Assembly (NCBI GenBank): GCA_942491525.1 | Contig: CALOBW010000025.1 | Span: forward strand, 1 to 6,461 | Direction: 5' to 3' | Source of the DNA: CAYWBU01 sp942491525 | GTDB lineage: Bacteria; Desulfobacterota; Desulfomonilia; UBA1062 | Length of the DNA stretch: 6,461 bases | Part shown: positions 5,298-6,461 of the stretch, piece after piece | How positions within the stretch are numbered: the first letter of the stretch is position 1 | How the letters are laid out: every line of letters starts with the position of its first letter | The notes under the pieces: generated by a model | Database searches by the model: none | Seen by the model: only the letters and a program-made list of their open reading frames with translations | What the model was told of the DNA's origin: nothing | Program-made: the position numbers and the translations under genes

Positions 5298-5780
5298 ATG
5301 AAAAAGATTTTGGTGATTTGTGCAACAGCCTGTATGGTTCTCGGTTTTAGCGCCTCTCTGATGGCAGACGACTCTGATACAACTACGGTCAACTACTCTG
5401 TGGCCGCCCTTGACAGCATCAACATCGATGATGCCGCAGTTACCCTCGACCTGACCACCGACGAAGGCGACGGCACCTTCACCGATGCATCCGCCACTGC
5501 CACCTACGACTGCAGCACCAACGCAGCCGCCATGAAGATCACCGGCGCCATTGACAGCGATATGCCCGCCGGCATGACCCTGACCGCCAATGCCGACGCC
5601 ACCGGCCTCGGAACCAGCGCCGGCCCCCAGACCATCAGCGCCAGCGCTGCCGACCTGGTTACCGCCATCAGCGCCTCAGCCGCCAATGATCTCAACCTGG
5701 TTTTCAACCTCGATGCGCCCATCACTCAGGCCGCAACCTCGGGTTCCAGAACCTTTACTCTGACCCTGACCAACTCCTGA
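5298..5780 (+). CDS. secreted beta-rich protein, first of a tandem paralogous pair
   Basis: A 160-residue exported protein. Residues 1-23 form a Sec signal peptide: KK near the start, a hydrophobic core and an LMA-DD cleavage site. The cysteines in the core do not form a lipobox. The mature 137 residues are rich in Ala, Thr, Ser and Asp and alternate as in beta strands, opening with DDSDTTTVNYSVA and closing with SGSRTFTLTLTNS. Inner landmarks are DMPAG (88-92), AADLV (117-121) and NLNLVFNL (132-139). One cysteine remains after cleavage (Cys72). AAGGAG lies 6 bases before the ATG. The next gene is a paralogue matching it at both ends and at all landmarks. I do not recognise a named family. 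A surface or fimbria-like subunit with SCPU/DUF4402-like architecture is a hypothesis, based on secretion, size, strand pattern and tandem layout. Confidence 0.85.
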   Translation: MKKILVICATACMVLGFSASLMADDSDTTTVNYSVAALDSINIDDAAVTLDLTTDEGDGTFTDASATATYDCSTNAAAMKITGAIDSDMPAGMTLTANADATGLGTSAGPQTISASAADLVTAISASAANDLNLVFNLDAPITQAATSGSRTFTLTLTNS

Positions 5781-5793
5781 TCAGCCATCCCGA

Positions 5794-5817
5794 CGGGCGG
5801 ATCACCAGATCCGCCCG
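5794..5817 (+). repeat. strong hairpin between the two secreted-protein genes
   Basis: CGGGCGGATC (5794-5803) pairs perfectly with GATCCGCCCG (5808-5817) around loop ACCA, 14 bases after the first gene's stop codon. The bases that follow (ATCTTAATAT) are AT-rich but not a T-run. It may be a leaky terminator, or an mRNA-stabilising stem that keeps the first message more abundant than the downstream part. Confidence 0.6.
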
Positions 5818-5830
5818 ATCTTAATATCAA

Positions 5831-5859
5831 TTGACATTCAGCAACCTCACTCTTAAGAT
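5831..5859 (+). promoter_or_regulatory. predicted sigma70 promoter of the second secreted-protein gene
   Basis: A perfect TTGACA (5831-5836) is followed after 17 bases by TAAGAT (5854-5859, four of six). RNA would begin near 5866, about 40 bases before the ATG at 5905. Together with the hairpin just upstream, this suggests the second gene can be expressed apart from the first. Confidence 0.5.
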
Positions 5860-5904
5860 CTTGCCAGTCTACAATTCTGATTTATCATTAAGAGAGAGGT
5901 ACGG

Positions 5905-6378
5905 ATGCCCAGAAACCTGTTCACACTACTACTGCTTCTATCCCCCCTGTGCCTGCTGGCTGACGACAGTGACACCGTCCAGCTCAACTACAGCGTGGCC
6001 GGCATCAACAATATTGAGATAGATGCTGAAAATATCAACCTGTCCCTGAATACCCCCAACGGCAGCGAATACATCCCGGCCAGCAACAGCACCAGCTACA
6101 CCATCACCTCCAACGCCCCCGATGACACCAAGAAGCTGACCGCAGCCATCAATCAGGATATGCCGGCCGACCTGAGACTCAGCCTGACCGCAGCCGCGCC
6201 CAGCGGCGCCACCAGCACCGGCCGCCAAAACCTCTCCACCACGGCCGCCGACCTGGTCATGAACATCGACAGCGTCAAACAGAGCAACCTCAACCTGGCC
6301 TTTGAGCTGGGCGGTCCCACCTCCGCACCCAGCAGCAGCGGCAGCCGCACCGTGACCCTGACCATCGCCGACCAGTAG
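5905..6378 (+). CDS. secreted beta-rich protein, second of the tandem paralogous pair
   Basis: A 157-residue paralogue of the preceding gene's product; roughly 40 percent of mature positions are identical by eye. Residues 1-19 form a short Leu-rich signal peptide ending LLA before DDSD. The SPLC stretch inside it is not a proper lipobox, so a lipoprotein is unlikely. The mature part is 138 residues, against 137 in the paralogue. Shared landmarks are ADDSDT and NYSVA after cleavage, DMPA (85-88), AADLV (114-118), NLNL.F.L (128-135) and SGSRT.TLT (145-153). It lacks the paralogue's mature cysteine and has more Asn, Pro and Lys. AGAGG at 5895-5899, 5 bases before the ATG, is a weaker ribosome site than that of the first gene. 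No terminator follows before the next start at 6455, so the two are probably cotranscribed. A minor subunit or partner of the first protein is a reasonable guess. Confidence 0.85.
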   Translation: MPRNLFTLLLLLSPLCLLADDSDTVQLNYSVAGINNIEIDAENINLSLNTPNGSEYIPASNSTSYTITSNAPDDTKKLTAAINQDMPADLRLSLTAAAPSGATSTGRQNLSTTAADLVMNIDSVKQSNLNLAFELGGPTSAPSSSGSRTVTLTIADQ

Positions 6379-6454
6379 CTTCCTTTATAATTCCAATTGA
6401 TTAGCCTGCAAATTGTGCGAGTATAGGCTCACGCTGCAACAATTTGGAGGAGAA

Positions 6455-6461
6455 ATGTACT
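6455..6461 (+). CDS. start of a further gene, truncated by the window end
   Basis: ATG at 6455 follows a near-perfect ribosome site GGAGGAG (6446-6452). Only Met-Tyr and one further base are visible, so the product is unknown. It lies 76 bases after the second secreted-protein gene on the same strand with no terminator between, so it probably belongs to the same locus. If that locus is fimbrial, a chaperone or usher would be expected here. Confidence 0.5.

Noticed and set aside
5938..5952. SPLC in the second secreted protein's signal as a lipobox
   Set aside because: The residue before the cysteine is Leu rather than Gly, Ala or Ser, and the cleavage region LLA-DDSD matches the non-lipoprotein site of the paralogue.
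6386..6391. Perfect TATAAT after the second secreted-protein gene
   Set aside because: No -35-like box lies 16-18 bases upstream, where the sequence is the GC-rich end of the coding region, so it is not supported as a promoter.

Overview
The window looks like chromosomal DNA from a Gram-negative bacterium. Coding regions are moderately GC-rich, the spacers between genes are AT-rich, and the Shine-Dalgarno sites are strong. Signal-peptide proteins, a cytoplasmic PAS hybrid kinase and an NDP-forming acyl-CoA synthetase subunit would fit an anaerobic deltaproteobacterium of the Desulfuromonas/Geobacter type. That placement is inference from gene content and style, not from a marker gene.

Layout. 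At 96-506 (+) lies a small STAS/SpoIIAA-like protein. It converges, with only 7 bases between, on a class II tRNA-Leu(CAA) at 514-596 (-). Upstream of the tRNA on the same strand is an alpha-type subunit of an NDP-forming acyl-CoA synthetase (667-2055, -). Its start is best placed at a GTG inside the longest frame. Divergent from it is a 46-residue ribbon-helix-helix protein (2255-2395, +), preceded by a promoter and two inverted repeats that look like an autoregulatory operator. The spacer 2396-2660 holds a GC-rich hairpin, a textbook intrinsic terminator and, on the minus strand, a possible 22-codon ORF behind a consensus Shine-Dalgarno.

A PAS-PAS-PAS hybrid histidine kinase with a complete C-terminal receiver fills 2667-4985 (+). 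A 312-base non-coding stretch follows, with a strong predicted promoter and an A/T-rich UP-like element. It drives the first of two tandem secreted paralogues (5298-5780 and 5905-6378, +). A strong hairpin lies between them and the second has its own predicted promoter. A third gene starts at 6455 and runs off the window.

How they fit together. I see no single operon. The tandem secreted proteins and the gene begun at 6455 probably form one surface or periplasmic locus of unknown type; fimbrial-like subunits are one hypothesis. The RHH protein probably represses itself and might affect the divergent acyl-CoA synthetase. The kinase has no partner regulator here. The strongest leads for something undescribed are the tandem secreted pair, the orphan RHH gene with its operator array, and the minus-strand micro-ORF.
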